From DTU063 sp001512695 (GTDB lineage Bacteria > Bacillota > Thermosediminibacteria > Thermosediminibacterales > Tepidanaerobacteraceae), in assembly GCA_049658265.1 (NCBI GenBank), contig JBASOM010000030.1:1-13638 (forward strand): a stretch of 13,638 bases of DNA, read 5' to 3'. Below are positions 1 to 6,600 of the stretch, piece by piece; within the stretch, counting starts at the first letter, position 1, and the number at the start of each line of letters is the position of its first letter. The notes beneath the pieces are model-generated. The model worked only from the letters and a program-made list of their open reading frames with translations. It ran no database searches and was not told the DNA's origin. A program made the position numbers and the translations under genes.

Positions 1-192
1 CCCTTTAAAAAAAGTATGATGCATGGCACATTAGCCTACCATGCCGGGCCACTCACTGTAAACAACCTTTCGCGGCATAAACGCTTACAGATGACTTTAG
101 CATCTGCTTCTTTTGTGACCCTAAAAAATGCTCTAGACGTTTGGAATCTTAACCGTAATTGTAACTCTAATATTTACATGGGGGTGAGTTAA
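1..192 (+). CDS. 3' end of an unidentified gene, cut by the window edge (possible transposase tail)
   Basis: An open frame of 63 codons runs in from base 1 and stops at TAA 190-192. The visible peptide begins PFKKSMMHGTLAYHAGP and ends SNIYMGVS. I do not recognise the family. It is basic in the middle (SRHKRLQ) and has no catalytic motif that I can place. Base composition here is richer in G+C than in the neighbouring genes. Just downstream, at about 239/240, the sequence switches abruptly to a truncated copy of hicA, which is what the end of an inserted element would look like. A transposase C-terminus is therefore a reasonable guess, but it rests only on context. A chance open frame of this length in A+T-rich DNA is also possible. 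Confidence 0.35.
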   Translation, partial: PFKKSMMHGTLAYHAGPLTVNNLSRHKRLQMTLASASFVTLKNALDVWNLNRNCNSNIYMGVS

Positions 193-239
193 GGGTTTAA
201 CCGACGACCGAGGAAATTACACACTAATTTGGACTTGAC

Positions 240-313
240 TTGCTAGAGGTACTTTGAAAAGCATTTTAGAACAAGCAGGTATTGGGCTTGATGATTTCTT
301 AAATTATTTGTAG
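240..313 (+). pseudogene. truncated 3' copy of hicA
   Basis: The last 23 codons of a HicA toxin gene are present here, starting ARGTLKSILEQAGIGLDD and ending at TAG 311-313. The DNA matches the intact hicA at 1944-2017 at about 69 of 74 positions, and weaker similarity continues about 15 bases past the stop. Everything upstream (the RNA-binding core and the catalytic histidine) is missing. The break lies at 239/240. The fragment has no start codon of its own and is in a different frame from the open frame at 1-192. It is best read as the remnant of a second hicBA locus cut by an insertion or rearrangement. Confidence 0.85.
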
Positions 314-376
314 TTTATAAAGATATACTGCTCTTTAAGTCTTATCAAATTTACTTTTTTAGATATAATTTCTTTA

Positions 377-408
377 TTTACCATTTAGCAACGCTTCCTT
401 TATCTTCT
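377..408. repeat. direct repeat A, left copy
   Basis: This 32-base segment, starting TTTACCATTT and ending CTTTATCTTCT, recurs at 12666-12697 in the same orientation with about 28 of 32 positions identical. It lies just beyond the 3' end of the HEPN-type gene, in the same relative place as its partner lies beyond the decayed module on the right. On the minus strand both copies can be read in a frame ending EDKGS-x-AKW-stop, or alternatively KIKEA..NGK. Possibly it is the tail of an older gene. The rest of 314-452 holds no gene that I can support. Confidence 0.7.
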
Positions 409-452
409 TTTTTGTAGATTTTAAGTAAGTCATTGTGGTAGCCTCTTTTCTT

Positions 453-845
453 CTAAGTCATGGATTCCAATTTTTCCCTGAGTTCTCTAAGTAAGTGTAT
501 GTGATAATCTTTTATCTTTTTATAAATTGCTCTAGCTTCAGTTTCATCATATATATGAGATGTTTTATTTCTATCTATCATCATATCTATCCAACTATCG
601 CCATCTGATATTATCTCAGTTTCAAAAGCTTTTTTTATTGAGTCTCGAGGGGTTTTTACTTGTATGCCTTTATACTCTAAATAGTCCTTTAACACTTTCC
701 AAGAAAGTTCAAAGGTAAATTCAAATCTTTGAATGACACCATCAAATATAATTGAATCGTTGGTCTCGATACTAAGACCTTCTTCAAGCCTTGCCAGTGC
801 ACTTTTAAAATCTTCATATCGCTCTTGAAATCTACTCTCGCTCAT
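453..845 (-). CDS. HEPN-type toxin / nucleotidyltransferase substrate-binding protein (HI0074 family)
   Basis: This is a 130-residue all-alpha protein of the NTSB/HI0074 type, the partner of minimal nucleotidyltransferases. The N-terminal SRFQERYEDFKSALARLEE and the segment FEFTFELSWKVLKDYLEYKG are typical. The motif RNKTSHIY (near residue 94) is an exact R-x4-H-x-Y, the HEPN ribonuclease signature. In the well-studied HepT/MntA pair the tyrosine of this motif is AMPylated by the antitoxin (established knowledge of the family). I place the start at the ATG ending at 845, 9 bases after AAGGATGGTG; the in-frame ATG at 860 has no room for a ribosome binding site. It overlaps the upstream nucleotidyltransferase gene by 14 bases, so the two are translationally coupled. 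Likely role: RNase toxin of a type VII-like toxin-antitoxin module. A non-toxic substrate-binding subunit is the alternative. Confidence 0.85.
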   Translation of the reverse strand: MSESRFQERYEDFKSALARLEEGLSIETNDSIIFDGVIQRFEFTFELSWKVLKDYLEYKGIQVKTPRDSIKKAFETEIISDGDSWIDMMIDRNKTSHIYDETEARAIYKKIKDYHIHLLRELREKLESMT

Positions 846-1140
846 ATATGATGACACCATCCTTTAATATGTCATTTTTTAAATTCTCTTTATTTAACCT
901 CTCATAATGAATTATATCAAAAGAAAGAGCTGTATTTATCTGATTTATTTCGTCAATCAATAGGTTAAAATCCTTGGGAGACATATCCTTTGAAAAGACA
1001 GCTATATCAATGTCAGATGTCTTTTTATGGTTACCTCTTGCTCTTGAACCAAATAGTATTGCTTTTTCTATGGTGCTGTTTTTTTGAAAAATCTCCGCAA
1101 GTCTTTTTTTAATTGATTCTTCAATATTATTATTTGTCAT
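832..1140 (-). CDS. minimal nucleotidyltransferase, MntA-like antitoxin (HI0073 family)
   Basis: This 102-residue MNT-fold protein carries the full catalytic signature of DNA polymerase beta-type nucleotidyltransferases: ILFGSRARG followed by SDIDIAVFS, giving G-S-x(9-10)-D-x-D for metal binding and nucleotide transfer. The third acidic residue is probably in SFDIIHYE. Its length fits solo MNT antitoxins. It is the first gene of the operon and overlaps the start of the HEPN gene. In known HEPN/MNT pairs this protein inactivates the toxin by adding AMP to a tyrosine; that role is inferred here from order, spacing and motif. The start ATG (1138-1140) is preceded by AAGGATGGTG at 1151-1160, about 10 bases away. 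A TG-extended TATAAT box lies at 1200-1208. Confidence 0.88.
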   Translation of the reverse strand: MTNNNIEESIKKRLAEIFQKNSTIEKAILFGSRARGNHKKTSDIDIAVFSKDMSPKDFNLLIDEINQINTALSFDIIHYERLNKENLKNDILKDGVIIYERE

Positions 1141-1150
1141 TTTTTTAAGT

Positions 1151-1169
1151 CACCATCCTTATAATGGTG
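1151..1169 (-). promoter_or_regulatory. inverted repeat covering the ribosome binding site of the nucleotidyltransferase gene
   Basis: CACCAT at 1151-1156 and ATGGTG at 1164-1169 form a perfect 6-bp inverted repeat with a 7-base loop. On the minus strand the ribosome binding sequence AAGGATGGTG forms part of the loop and one stem arm. It could be an operator for autoregulation or an RNA hairpin damping translation. The same AAGGATGGTG, without the other arm, precedes the HEPN gene. Function is inference. Confidence 0.45.
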
Positions 1170-1175
1170 TTATTA

Positions 1176-1212
1176 AAGATTCTTATCTTAACTGGAAATA
1201 TTATACCATAAA
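1176..1212. repeat. direct repeat B, left copy (promoter/leader of the HEPN/MNT operon)
   Basis: These 37 bases, from AAGATTCTTA to ATTATACCATAAA, recur at 12878-12914 with 35 of 37 identical and in the same orientation. The element contains the -10 region of the operon. Its near-perfect conservation, compared with the ruined coding sequence beside the right copy, makes it the best marker that the two loci share an origin. Confidence 0.85.
1200..1208 (-). promoter_or_regulatory. TG-extended -10 promoter of the HEPN/MNT operon
   Basis: On the minus strand this reads TGGTATAAT, a perfect -10 box with the TGn extension. No good -35 hexamer is visible at 16-18 bases upstream, as often seen for extended -10 promoters. 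It lies inside direct repeat B and is about 60 bases upstream of the nucleotidyltransferase start. Confidence 0.65.
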
Positions 1213-1555
1213 AATACATTTTATAATATATGAAGCCATTATTTGGAGTTATAGTATTAGGCTAACTGCTGTTTATGGCATAATAGAATTGCATAAAACG
1301 GCAGCAAAAAGTGCATAGCTTAGCTATATCAGTTATTTCACTAAATCGACACCTTCATTGACTTTTATTATTGTATCTCGTTTTCTTCTTCATGTTTTCG
1401 CATATAAGCTAAAAACTTGAACAATATTTCTACAATGGGGATATCCTCCGCATCTTATAAAGAGGTTTTCTGTAAAAGATAAACACATGTCGGTTTAGCA
1501 AGCGCAGTCATCATATGTGTGAGGCAGCTCCGTATGCACTATTTCAAAGTAAATG
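1213..1555. other. intergenic region between the divergent toxin-antitoxin operons
   Basis: No complete gene is visible. On the minus strand, 1454-1368 reads as 28 open codons (DAEDIPIVEILFKFLAYM, then RKHEEENEIQ) ending in two adjacent stops, but a stop codon immediately precedes it and there is no start. It may be the relic of a lost gene. A short palindromic stretch around 1312-1326 (GCATAGCTTAGCTAT) has no obvious role. Confidence 0.3.
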
Positions 1556-1564
1556 TGTTATAAT
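1556..1564 (+). promoter_or_regulatory. TG-extended -10 promoter of hicBA
   Basis: TGTTATAAT is a perfect extended -10 box. Transcription would begin near 1571, directly before the ribosome binding site GAGGTG at 1572-1577, leaving a leader of only about 13 bases before the hicB ATG at 1584. No convincing -35 is seen. Confidence 0.6.
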
Positions 1565-1583
1565 AAATAGCGAGGTGAGCATT

Positions 1584-1790
1584 ATGAACATAAAAGTTAC
1601 AGTCATTGTGACAAAAGAGGAAAACTGGTATGTAGCCAAATGTTTAGAAAACAGTGTTGCCTCCCAAGGAAAAACAATCGAGGAATCCCTTGAAAATCTT
1701 AAAGAAGCATTAGAACTCTATTATGAAGATAATATTCCAGAAGATATTAAGACACCTACTTTTATTACAACCTTGGAGGTTGCACTATAG
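1584..1790 (+). CDS. hicB: HicB-family antitoxin
   Basis: This 68-residue protein starts MNIKVTVIVTKEENWYVAKC and continues through SQGKTIEESLENLKEALEL. This is the degenerate RNase H-like fold of HicB: a beta strand, the W-Y-V-A-x-C-L-E motif, then the helix with the T-x-E-E-A/S-L pattern. It neutralises HicA by binding it. No C-terminal DNA-binding domain follows, so this is the short form, and any repression of its own promoter would need another mechanism. The ATG at 1584 is chosen because GAGGTG lies 6 bases upstream; the longer frame from 1515 starts upstream of the promoter box. It overlaps hicA by one base (TAGTG). The hicB-hicA order is the reverse of the classic hicAB arrangement but is common in Firmicutes. 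Confidence 0.9.
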   Translation: MNIKVTVIVTKEENWYVAKCLENSVASQGKTIEESLENLKEALELYYEDNIPEDIKTPTFITTLEVAL

Positions 1791-2017
1791 TGGGTTCTAA
1801 ATATCCTTTGCTTAAGCCGCAACAGATTATTAAAGTTCTTACTATTTTAGGGTTTGAAAAAGTTTCACAAAAAGGAAGTCATGCAAAATATAAGAAGGCT
1901 GGCAAGCCAAGTAAGATTGTTATTATTCCCATGCATGATGAAGTTGCTAGAGGTACTTTGAAAAGCATCTTAGAACAAGCAGGTATTGGACTTGATGATT
2001 TCTTAGACTATTTATAG
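1790..2017 (+). CDS. hicA: HicA-family mRNA interferase toxin
   Basis: This 75-residue protein has a double-stranded-RNA-binding-like fold. QQIIKVLTILGFEKVSQKGSHAKYKK carries the conserved GSH motif with the catalytic histidine at residue 31, followed by the basic patch and the IIPMH strand. HicA cleaves mRNA and is held in check by HicB. The start is the GTG at 1790-1792, which shares its G with the hicB stop codon; GGAGGT at 1775-1780 lies 9 bases upstream, so translation is coupled. The last 23 codons are duplicated at 240-313. The toxin has no visible defect. Confidence 0.92.
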   Translation: MGSKYPLLKPQQIIKVLTILGFEKVSQKGSHAKYKKAGKPSKIVIIPMHDEVARGTLKSILEQAGIGLDDFLDYL

Positions 2018-2093
2018 TTAATAAAAATACGCCTAAGTATATAGTCCAAACAAAAAACCGCAAAAATTGGGTTAGATTAGAGACAAAGCCTCT

Positions 2094-2423
2094 TTACAAG
2101 CCCATACTGTATCTTACCTTACTTAAATCCTCACCTTTTTTAGGTTTCCTAAATACTAACAAATGCTCATGCATAATGAGAAAAAAGTTGTATTTTTCAA
2201 CTTGTCTTTCCCAGTATGGTGTAGATTTGCAGTTGTGCTGAACTTTTATGATATCCTCTTTTAAGACAAATCCGTTTTTCAAGAAAAGATTCATTACATA
2301 AAAGGATAGAGGCACGTAGTGGCGGTTTTTTCTTGTGTTTGTATCTATCAATGTGTCATAAAACTTGTTTATCACAGCTTCAGAACTGTCAACTTTTAGT
2401 ACCTTTAAGTATAATGAGTTCAT
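2094..2423 (-). CDS. small protein resembling the C-terminal half of a DNA methylase (probable gene remnant)
   Basis: This 109-residue frame contains NTRKNRHYVPLSFYVM, GFVLKEDIIKVQHNCKST, and MHEHLLVFRKPKK. The order D-T-R-K-x-x-H-Y-[IV]-P-L, K-E-D-I-I-K-x-Q-H-N-C-K, H-E-x-L-x-V-F-R-K-P is what I associate with the C-terminal part of a group of N4/N6 DNA methylases. The AdoMet-binding FxGxG and DPPY motifs are absent, so it is unlikely to be catalytic alone. It starts 15 bases after the adenine methyltransferase stop, with GGGGG upstream, so it is probably translated from the same mRNA. Either it is a truncated methylase or it has been kept as a small accessory subunit. The first 30 residues do not match what I would expect of a full-length methylase. 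Confidence 0.5.
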   Translation of the reverse strand: MNSLYLKVLKVDSSEAVINKFYDTLIDTNTRKNRHYVPLSFYVMNLFLKNGFVLKEDIIKVQHNCKSTPYWERQVEKYNFFLIMHEHLLVFRKPKKGEDLSKVRYSMGL

Positions 2424-2438
2424 GAAAAGACCCCCATA

Positions 2439-3398
2439 CTATTCATAGTTCCTTATAAGTAATTCTTTTATGTCCCCCCGCTTTGAACCATCACAATTGA
2501 TAAATCTTTTGGCATTTACTCGCTCTATTATAAAACCGGCATAAAGGCTGTCAAAAAAATCGTCATTTATGTCTACATTTTTAGGGTCAGAATTGCTTAA
2601 TAGCAAAAAAGCTCCCCTTTTATCCATTTCTCTATAAAATTCAGATAACCTTATTTGATCTTCATCTGAAAACCCGTCTTTATCATAGCTTGTAAAGTTA
2701 GAAGTTTCATTTAGTGGCCTGTATGGAGGGTCAAAGTATACTAATGTATTTTCTGTAATAAATTTTTTACTTTCCTCAAAATCAGCAGCAAATATATGAG
2801 TATTATTAAGGGCCACGTGAACATTGAGCAGGTTTTCTCTATCGCATATGGTGGGTTTTTTGTACCTGCCAAAGGGTACATTGAATTTCCCCTTTTTGTT
2901 TTGCCGGAATAACCCGTTAAAACAGGTTTTGTTTAAAAATATTAAATAGGCTGCCCTTTTTATCCAGTCGCCGTTATAGTTTTCGTAATCAAAAGTTTCT
3001 TGCTGCCGGTTATACTCGTCTCTAGTTCTGTAATAATACTTTTTCCTCTCTTCTTCAGGCAATTTCAGATATTCCTTCTCTATTTTTTCAAGCTGGTAAA
3101 TCAAATCATAAACATCCTTTTGAATGACCTTATATCCTACAGTTAATTCCACATTTATATCATATAAAAACGCTTCTTTTACCTCGTAGTTGCCTTTTAA
3201 ATAAAAGAAAAAGGCACCTCCTCCTACAAAAGGTTCTACGTATCTTTCTATAGACTTCGACTCTTTTATTATGAATGGCAACCTACTGGCCAGTTCATCC
3301 AAAAGCTGGGTTTTTCCACCTGCCCATTTTACAAACGGTTTGGCTTCGACTTTATGGGTCTTGCCTTTTTCTAATGATTGTAATTTGCTTTTTTGCAT
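2439..3398 (-). CDS. dam: D12-class DNA adenine (N6) methyltransferase, Dam/DpnM-like
   Basis: This 319-residue enzyme transfers a methyl group from S-adenosylmethionine to adenine N6 in DNA. Landmarks in order: PFVKWAGGK (residues 21-29), the AdoMet loop YVEPFVGGGAFFFYL (53-67), NKTCFNGLFRQNKKG then KFNVPFG (156-177), and the catalytic DPPY at 223-226 in LVYFDPPYRPL. The order AdoMet site, target-recognition region, DPPY is that of alpha-class enzymes such as Dam and DpnM. Most relatives methylate GATC, so that target is likely but not proven. The start ATG follows AGGA by 11 bases. It lies downstream of the helicase gene, separated by a terminator-like hairpin and with its own promoter. No cognate restriction endonuclease gene is adjacent. 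It may mark self DNA for the neighbouring system or act as an orphan. Confidence 0.9.
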   Translation of the reverse strand: MQKSKLQSLEKGKTHKVEAKPFVKWAGGKTQLLDELASRLPFIIKESKSIERYVEPFVGGGAFFFYLKGNYEVKEAFLYDINVELTVGYKVIQKDVYDLIYQLEKIEKEYLKLPEEERKKYYYRTRDEYNRQQETFDYENYNGDWIKRAAYLIFLNKTCFNGLFRQNKKGKFNVPFGRYKKPTICDRENLLNVHVALNNTHIFAADFEESKKFITENTLVYFDPPYRPLNETSNFTSYDKDGFSDEDQIRLSEFYREMDKRGAFLLLSNSDPKNVDINDDFFDSLYAGFIIERVNAKRFINCDGSKRGDIKELLIRNYE

Positions 3399-3436
3399 TT
3401 TCTATCACGTCCTATGTTTGTATATATCTTTCAGTC

Positions 3437-3445
3437 ATTATATCA
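3437..3445 (-). promoter_or_regulatory. TG-extended -10 promoter of the adenine methyltransferase gene
   Basis: On the minus strand this reads TGATATAAT, an extended -10 box 38 bases upstream of the ATG. A TTGACG further upstream (3469-3474) is 26 bases away, too far to serve as its -35. With the hairpin at 3528-3550, this suggests that the methyltransferase can be expressed separately from the helicase. Confidence 0.55.
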
Positions 3446-3527
3446 TATATTTGGTATAGATATTTTTTCGTCAAATAATTACAAATTCCTTCTATTCGGG
3501 TATAGTTACGAAAGAAATGAGATAGAA

Positions 3528-3550
3528 CAAAAACACCGCTATAAAGCGGT
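3528..3550 (-). terminator. probable intrinsic terminator after the helicase gene
   Basis: On the minus strand ACCGCT-TTAT-AGCGGT is followed by GTTTTTG. The stem is only 6 bp, so termination may be partial. It lies 55 bases beyond the helicase stop codon. Confidence 0.6.
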
Positions 3551-3604
3551 AAAATTATATTTCTAGAGTCTATTTTTATAATGAATTCTGCTAGACCTAC
3601 GTAT

Positions 3605-6600
3605 CTAATCTCTAATGTATTTTTTACCGAGCATCTCTTCCATAAATTCTTTAACTTTATTTCTATCCAGCACATCGTGGCAGAATTGGTTGGAATAGTT
3701 CCTCAAACAACCGTAGCAACTTGTTCCTCCTTCTTCGCCGCCACAAGTACATTCTGAGACTATCTTTAGAGTCGCTTTTAAAACTTCTTCAAAATTGTTT
3801 TCTTGTATTATGCGTTTTACGTGGCCTGCGCCGCCAGGAACACTATCAAATAATACAAGGGCAGGGCTCGTGGGGTCTCCTGAATAGGCATAAAGGCAGC
3901 CATCGATATCTGTTCTTTCTATTTCCATGGAATAACTGACACCTTCTAAAATGCCGTACAAAACAGAAAGCCAAAAGCCATCTTCGTGCCTGTTGTAGTT
4001 TTTAAAACGTATTTGCAAAATATCAGTATGGAATTCAAAGCCGAGGGCAACCCTTTGCCAGGACCCATTGCATTTTTCCCCGTATGCAGTATTGTGGGTA
4101 AAATCTTTGATGCCACCATTTACAACAGCATATCCGCATTTTTCGCATACGAGAAAACCTTTGTATCCAGCATGATTGATTATGGCCAATCTTCCGTTTG
4201 CCATGGATATTAGTTCTGCGTGAATTCCATTAAAATCTACATCCGTTCTGGTATCCTCGGTGCCTCCTTCGGCATAATATTTTCTGGTTGTATAAGTCTT
4301 TCTGGGTTTTTCCATGGTTGGAGCTTTGGGGTTTTCTGAAATAAAACCGAACTCGGGAATGACAAAGACACCTCTATTTCGACCTATTCTGTTGCCGCAG
4401 GCAGAGCAGCTGCCTATTTGCTGCTTATCGTCATATAGGGTGCTTTCATAGTTCCCACAATGATCACAGATGGCATAGATCCTTTTAACCAGTTCCCTAT
4501 CAGATAATTTCTTTAAATAACGACTGGTCCACAGAAGGCCAGCTGCTATAACTTGACTTCCTGGGGCATATTCGGACAATGCTAGCTGCATGTCGCGGTT
4601 TAAATCTAGCTGTTTCGCCTCATCACCATGGTGATATATTTGCAGATCCACTACATCAACAGGAAAGCCGTATTTTGGAAGTATGTTTTTTTGAGCTAAA
4701 TAGTTTATCAAGCTCCTTCTTTTAAGGGTGTTTATAGTTTTATTCATTAGGTCTGCTTTACGATACTTTTTCTTCTTCACATAATAGTTTTGCATTGATT
4801 CCAATTGCTTTACATCACTGATGAGCTCGGTCTTCGCCCAACTGAGTAGGCCTTTTTCATCATCAATAAGTTTATTTACCCAACCCCATTCATCAATCTC
4901 TAGTTGCTTGTGCATATATTTGGGCACCACGGTTTTAATCGATGCAAGTAAATCCATTGGACGCCTTATCAAAAAGTTTTTGAAAAGCTCTACCCCATCT
5001 TTGTAATTGTAAAAGAAGTTTTCAACACTGCCGAAGAAATCAGCATGTTCCCTCCAAAATTTGGAAAATGCTATTGAAAAAACATGTCTTGAGATGATTT
5101 TTTCATTTTTCAACTCAAAATAAGGTGGCATGATTTCGCCTAATATGAGTCTTTTTGGGTTGTTATAATATGTTAAGTCATGGGATTTTCGCTGGGCAAA
5201 GGTTAGTATGAAGGCTGATGAATTTTTCCTTCTTCCAGCTCTTCCTGCCCTTTGAATGTAATTGGCCGGTGATGGAGGAACATTCCTCAAAAAGACAGTT
5301 TCCAGTTCTCCTACATCTACTCCAAGCTCAAAGGTAGTAGAACAGCTAAGCACATTTACACGGCCTTCATTAAACTGCTGCTGGATTTTCGCTGCGGCTT
5401 CAGTTGTCAGCTGGGCAGTGTGCTCCCTGCTATTCATCCACATGGGCAATACACTCATGTAAAGATTTCTATAGTGATTATTTTTGAACAATGTGTCTGG
5501 ATCGCATTTTTCCAGTTTGCCGGGGCATTTGAAGGTGGGGCAAACACCCTTTATATTGTACAAAGTCACTCTGTGACACACGGGACAGAAGTACCAAGTT
5601 ATGCTCTTGTCAATAATTCCTGGCCTGAGCTCCCAATAATCGGTTTTTACTCTATACAAAGTCCCATCTGACGAATTATGCACTGAAGAAAAATAGGAAT
5701 AAAAAATACTCTTGGGGTTGTCAAGCCGTAGTCCCTTTGACCAAATTTCCTCTAATAATTGAGCACACTCTTTTTTTGATATATTTAGGTTTAAACCGTT
5801 TTTTGCAAGGCGCATTAAAAAATCCAACCGTGAATTTATGCCTTTTGAAGGACACCAGCCAAAAATTCCACTTGTATTGCTTTTTTGTTTAAAGTAGTAT
5901 TCGCGGTTTCTAGGTGCGAAGAATTCGTCCTGAGGAGATATATTCGGCGGAAACACAATAGCAGCATTTTTCCTGAAACTGTCAAGTAATACTTGAAATA
6001 ACATCCAACTTTCTTCAAAAGTAAGATTCCAAGGCTCAGCCATAAAAGGATTTCTAAAGTTTACTTTGGGTTTTAATAGTGAAAAGCCCAACAGGCCTAA
6101 GCCTTCCAAGCCAGTTCGCCTATCGAAAGCAAAGAATTCGTATAACACCCATTTCCAAGCTTCATCTTCTAGTTGCTGAGGGCTTTTATTTGGAAACAGC
6201 TCAGTCTCCTCTAAATATTTTTTTAAATGGTTAACCAAGTCAACTAGACGCCATCTGTTGGATATTGCCTTGTCTTTGTTCTTTTCTAAAGTCTTTATTA
6301 TCATCCTACGGCGCAGTATTTGTGAATAAGAATTGCTCAAATATGTAGCGAAAAAGGCTGCATCCTGCCGGCTGTCAGAGAAGACTAAAAGTTGTCCTCC
6401 TTTTACCTTTTGGTCTTTCGATTCTCCTACGAAAGAATTATCCGTTGATAAGGTTCCCCACTCATCCTCTTCTTGATGTATTTGCTCTTCAGATAAGCTT
6501 GTTCCTGTGTCTTCACCCTGTTGATACAGCGCAGTTGCGAGAACACTTGTGACTGCATCGACACCAAACAAAAATCTCCAAACGATGGAACCCTGTGGCT

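Noticed and set aside
453..860. Upstream ATG at 860 as the start of the HEPN gene
   Set aside because: The Shine-Dalgarno sequence directly abuts or overlaps that ATG. The ATG at 845 has proper 9-base spacing and gives the usual MSESRF-type N-terminus.
2049..2066. A terminator between hicA and the methylase fragment
   Set aside because: The segment shares 15 bases with the good hairpin at 12632-12655, but the second arm is mutated (TTGGGTT), leaving only about 4 paired bases, so I do not call it.
2094..3398. A DpnII/MboI-type restriction-modification system, with the small downstream frame as a second methylase or nuclease
   Set aside because: No restriction endonuclease motif is visible nearby, and the small frame has methylase C-terminal features only. 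A complete restriction-modification system is not supported.
3271..3478. Two plus-strand frames of 62 and 67 codons over the start of the adenine methyltransferase gene
   Set aside because: They are antisense to a gene with clear catalytic motifs, lack ribosome binding sites, and their hydrophobic look comes from the complementary A-rich strand.
3412..3675. Minus-strand frame of 87 codons between the helicase and the methyltransferase
   Set aside because: It overlaps the end of the helicase in another frame, runs through the terminator hairpin and the promoter, and has no family features.
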